Made by a program: the position numbers and the translations under genes
From: Pseudomonadota bacterium
GTDB taxonomy: Bacteria; Pseudomonadota; Gammaproteobacteria; Enterobacterales; Enterobacteriaceae
Reading direction: 5' to 3'
Assembly (NCBI GenBank): GCA_023425455.1
Contig: JAFACP010000422.1
Span: 1-7,838, forward strand
DNA: 7,838 bases
The notes under the pieces: model-generated
Seen by the model: only the letters and a program-made list of their open reading frames with translations
Database searches by the model: none
What the model was told of the DNA's origin: nothing
In this document: piece after piece, positions 5,763-7,838 of the stretch
How the letters are laid out: each line of letters starts with the position of its first letter
How positions within the stretch are numbered: position 1 is the stretch's first letter

Positions 5763-6827
5763 TTACGAATGATAGGCCGCTGACAGTCGATGCACCGCCT
5801 CAACAAAGGCGCCGGCATGCTCTGGCGGCACATCCTGATGAATACCGTGGCCCAGGTTAAAGACATGGCCTTCACCCTGACCAAAACCGGCAAGGATCGT
5901 TGCCACCTCTTCCTCAATACGGGCAGGCGGCGCGTAGAGCATGGACGGATCCATATTGCCCTGCAGCGCGACTTTGTCGCCTACGCGGCGGCGCGCATCG
6001 GCGATATCGGTTGTCCAGTCAAGCCCCAGCGCGTCGCAGCCGGTCGCCGCCATTGCCTCCAGCCACTGACCGCCGCCTTTGGTAAACAGCGTGACCGGCA
6101 CGCGCCGGCCTTCATTTTCACGCAGCAGACCGTCGACGATTTTGTGCATGTAGTAGAGGGAAAATTGCTGATAGTCGCGCCCGGTCAGCACGCCGCCCCA
6201 GGTGTCGAAAATCATCACCGACTGCGCGCCGGCTTTAATTTGCGCGTTGAGGTAGAGCGTGACGCTCTTCGCCAGCTTATCAAGCAGGGCATGCAGCGCC
6301 AGCGGATCGGCGTACATCATCTTTTTAATCACCGTAAAGGCTTTGCTGCTGCCGCCTTCCACCATATAGGTCGCCAGCGTCCACGGGCTGCCGGAAAAAC
6401 CGATCAGCGGCACATCGCCTTTCAGTTCACGACGAATGGTGCGCACCGCATTCATCACGTAACCCAGCTCCTGCTCAGGATCGGGTACGGGCAGCTTATC
6501 CACATCCGCCCTGCTCTTGATGGTGGAGGTGAAACGTGGACCTTCACCGGTTTCAAAATAGAGCCCAAGCCCCATCGCATCAGGAATGGTCAGAATGTCC
6601 GAAAAGAGAATGGCGGCATCCAGCGGATAGCGACGCAGCGGCTGAAGCGTCACTTCGCAGGCCAGTTCTGCGTTTTTGCACAGGGACATAAAATCCCCCG
6701 CCTGCGCGCGCGTGGCTTTGTACTCCGGCAGATAGCGGCCCGCCTGGCGCATCATCCACACCGGGGTGACATCAACGGGCTGGCGCAGCAGCGCACGCAG
6801 ATAACGATCGTTTTTCAGTTCGGTCAT
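5763..6827 (-). CDS. hemE: Uroporphyrinogen decarboxylase HemE
   Basis: HemE removes the four acetate carboxyl groups of uroporphyrinogen III to give coproporphyrinogen III in heme biosynthesis, with no cofactor. The 354-residue product matches the E. coli length. Visible family signatures are the N-terminal [15 protein letters not shown] (22-36) with substrate-contacting Arg27 and Arg31, and ILFSDILT with the catalytic Asp77. They also include [17 protein letters not shown] (143-159) with Tyr154, and the C-terminal NLGHGI (324-329) with His327. The ATG at 6827 has AAGGA at 6837-6841 with 9-nt spacing. It lies 40 bp downstream of nudC and 9 bp upstream of nfi, in the middle of the leftward operon. 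No separate promoter is obvious. Confidence 0.98.
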   Translation of the reverse strand: MTELKNDRYLRALLRQPVDVTPVWMMRQAGRYLPEYKATRAQAGDFMSLCKNAELACEVTLQPLRRYPLDAAILFSDILTIPDAMGLGLYFETGEGPRFTSTIKSRADVDKLPVPDPEQELGYVMNAVRTIRRELKGDVPLIGFSGSPWTLATYMVEGGSSKAFTVIKKMMYADPLALHALLDKLAKSVTLYLNAQIKAGAQSVMIFDTWGGVLTGRDYQQFSLYYMHKIVDGLLRENEGRRVPVTLFTKGGGQWLEAMAATGCDALGLDWTTDIADARRRVGDKVALQGNMDPSMLYAPPARIEEEVATILAGFGQGEGHVFNLGHGIHQDVPPEHAGAFVEAVHRLSAAYHS

Positions 6828-6867
6828 TTTTGCAGTTCCTTAAGCGTCATGGCGCCAGTGTAACATG

Positions 6868-7641
6868 TCACTCAGCGTCAGCCCGACACATTGCTACGGT
6901 ATCTTCAATCAGGCGACGCGCCACCGTACCCGGAGGCGGTAGCAGGGGGAGATCGTCGTAACGATACCAGTCGGCCGCCAGCAGCTCTTTCTGGTCGATG
7001 ACAATGTCACCGCTGTCGTATTCGGCCATAAACGCCGTCATGAGCGACTGCGGGAACGGCCACGGTTGCGAGGTTACATAGCGCAGGTTTTTCACCCTGA
7101 TACCGCTCTCTTCCATCACCTCGCGCGCCACCGCCTGCTCCAGCGTTTCCCCCACTTCGACAAACCCGGCCAGCACGGTATGGATGCCGTTACGGTGGCG
7201 GGTATGCTGCGCCAGCAGCAGGGTGTCGTCACGACGAATAGCGACGATGATGCACGGCGCAATTTGCGGATAATAGCGTTCCCGGCAGTGGCCGCAGAGC
7301 ATTGCCCATTCGGTTTTACTCGGGTGCATGATATGCCCGCAGTAGCCGCAGTATTTGTGCGAACGATAAAACTCCGCCAGCTGAACGCCGCGACCGGCCA
7401 GCTGGAACAGCCCCACATCCAGATCGAGCACCTGACGAACCGATCCCATCTCCTGGCGGCGGGACTGCAGGATCAACCACACCGGCTCGCCCTGCCATTC
7501 GCCGATGTTCAACGCCGATTGTCCGACAAGGTCGAACTGTTCCGCCTGCCCACAGGGGAGTTCGCCACCAGGCAACCATAATTTTTGTTCCTGGCTGACG
7601 ATCCACCAGCCGCGATCTGATTTTTCAATAATACGATCCAT
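6868..7641 (-). CDS. nudC: NAD-capped RNA hydrolase / NADH pyrophosphatase NudC
   Basis: NudC is a Nudix hydrolase that splits NADH or NAD to NMN(H) and AMP. It also removes the NAD cap from the 5' end of bacterial RNAs, leaving a 5'-monophosphate. The protein has 257 residues, equal to E. coli. A zinc ribbon is visible with Cys98, Cys101, Cys116 and Cys119 (YCGYC and LCGHC). The Nudix box follows with Gly159, Glu165 and REVMEESGI (173-181), which includes the metal-binding Glu174, Glu177 and Glu178. The NADH-pyrophosphatase signature SQPWPFPQS lies at 191-199. The ATG at 7641 begins MDRIIEK as in the family. AAGG lies 13 nt upstream, rather far for a Shine-Dalgarno. It is the first gene of the leftward group and is divergent from rsd across 95 bp. 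Confidence 0.98.
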   Translation of the reverse strand: MDRIIEKSDRGWWIVSQEQKLWLPGGELPCGQAEQFDLVGQSALNIGEWQGEPVWLILQSRRQEMGSVRQVLDLDVGLFQLAGRGVQLAEFYRSHKYCGYCGHIMHPSKTEWAMLCGHCRERYYPQIAPCIIVAIRRDDTLLLAQHTRHRNGIHTVLAGFVEVGETLEQAVAREVMEESGIRVKNLRYVTSQPWPFPQSLMTAFMAEYDSGDIVIDQKELLAADWYRYDDLPLLPPPGTVARRLIEDTVAMCRADAE

Positions 7642-7665
7642 ATCTATTGCACTACCTTCGCTTCA

Positions 7666-7695
7666 CTGACATGTTGTTAGCTATGTGGTTACATT
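7666..7695 (+). promoter_or_regulatory. Candidate rsd promoter
   Basis: In the 95-bp nudC/rsd gap, CTGACA (7666-7671) resembles a -35 and TACATT (7690-7695) a -10, with an 18-bp spacer. Transcription would start near 7702, about 35 nt before rsd. Both boxes are imperfect. E. coli rsd is known to use sigma-70 and sigma-S promoters, and this proposal does not separate them. No clear promoter for nudC was found on the other strand. Confidence 0.35.
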
Positions 7696-7736
7696 TTGGA
7701 TAAGCAGATTCAATTCTCAACCTCGTGGGGTCGAAC

Positions 7737-7838
7737 ATGTTAAACCAGCTGGAAAGCCTGACAGAACGCGTTGGAGGATGTAACAAACTGGTGGATCGCT
7801 GGCTGCATGTCCGCAAGCATCTACTCGTTGCTTATTAC
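7737..7838 (+). CDS. rsd: Regulator of sigma D (anti-sigma-70 factor) Rsd, 5' part
   Basis: The first 34 codons of rsd are present and the window edge cuts the gene. The peptide starts [12 protein letters not shown] and continues [19 protein letters not shown], nearly identical to the E. coli Rsd N-terminus, which is a helix of the four-helix bundle. Rsd binds region 4 of sigma-70 in stationary phase and frees core RNA polymerase for alternative sigma factors. It also binds HPr and stimulates SpoT in E. coli. The ATG at 7737 is supported by this match. Only a weak GGGG (7727-7730) precedes it. Residues 13-15 (GGC) differ from the E. coli version as I recall it. Confidence 0.95.
   Translation, partial: MLNQLESLTERVGGCNKLVDRWLHVRKHLLVAYY

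Noticed and set aside
5790..6863. 357-codon open frame on the plus strand opposite hemE
   Set aside because: It is complementary to a certain hemE gene. The His/Arg/Gln-rich composition is typical of an antisense shadow frame.

Overview
This window is ordinary chromosomal backbone from a member of the Enterobacteriaceae. The encoded proteins look nearly the same as their Escherichia coli counterparts: PurH 529 aa, HU-alpha 90 aa, UroD 354 aa, NudC 257 aa and endonuclease V 223 aa. The gene order is that of the E. coli rrnE-purHD-hupA-hemE-rsd neighbourhood. One difference stands out: purD is followed directly by a convergent yjaH. In E. coli and Salmonella the zraP-zraSR zinc-response genes lie at this point. 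That, with the fairly GC-rich coding style, suggests an Enterobacter/Klebsiella-type lineage rather than Escherichia. This is inference from memory of gene order, not from a search.

Left edge (1-307): a compact divergent control region. On the minus strand there is a textbook ribosomal RNA P1 core promoter, with a GCGCC discriminator and an A/T-rich upstream element, that fires leftward out of the window. On the plus strand the purHD control region has a PurR operator and a tentative core promoter. It also has a long perfect inverted repeat in the leader just upstream of purH. A perfect-consensus DnaA box lies between the two promoters.

308-3205: purH and purD form a two-gene operon separated by 15 bp. 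They encode the bifunctional last two steps of IMP synthesis and the second step, GAR synthetase. An 81-bp convergent gap with two strong hairpins separates purD from yjaH.

3287-7641 (minus strand, read right to left): nudC, hemE, nfi, yjaG, hupA and yjaH are co-directional. nudC (NAD-RNA decapping/NADH pyrophosphatase) and hemE (uroporphyrinogen decarboxylase) are 40 bp apart. hemE and nfi (endonuclease V) are 9 bp apart, and the nfi Shine-Dalgarno overlaps the hemE stop. yjaG (DUF416) follows after 41 bp. hupA (HU-alpha) has its own 186-bp structured leader/promoter region. yjaH (DUF1481 lipoprotein) begins 5 bp after the hupA stop, and a hairpin resembling the hupA terminator lies inside the start of yjaH.

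Right edge: the divergent nudC/rsd intergenic region and the first 34 codons of rsd (anti-sigma-70 factor), cut by the window end.

I found no mobile element, CRISPR array, phage gene, tRNA or rRNA gene, or new multi-gene system. The points worth a second look are non-coding: the leader hairpins at purH and hupA, the DnaA box between rrn P1 and purH, the terminator/coding overlap at hupA-yjaH, and the missing zra genes.
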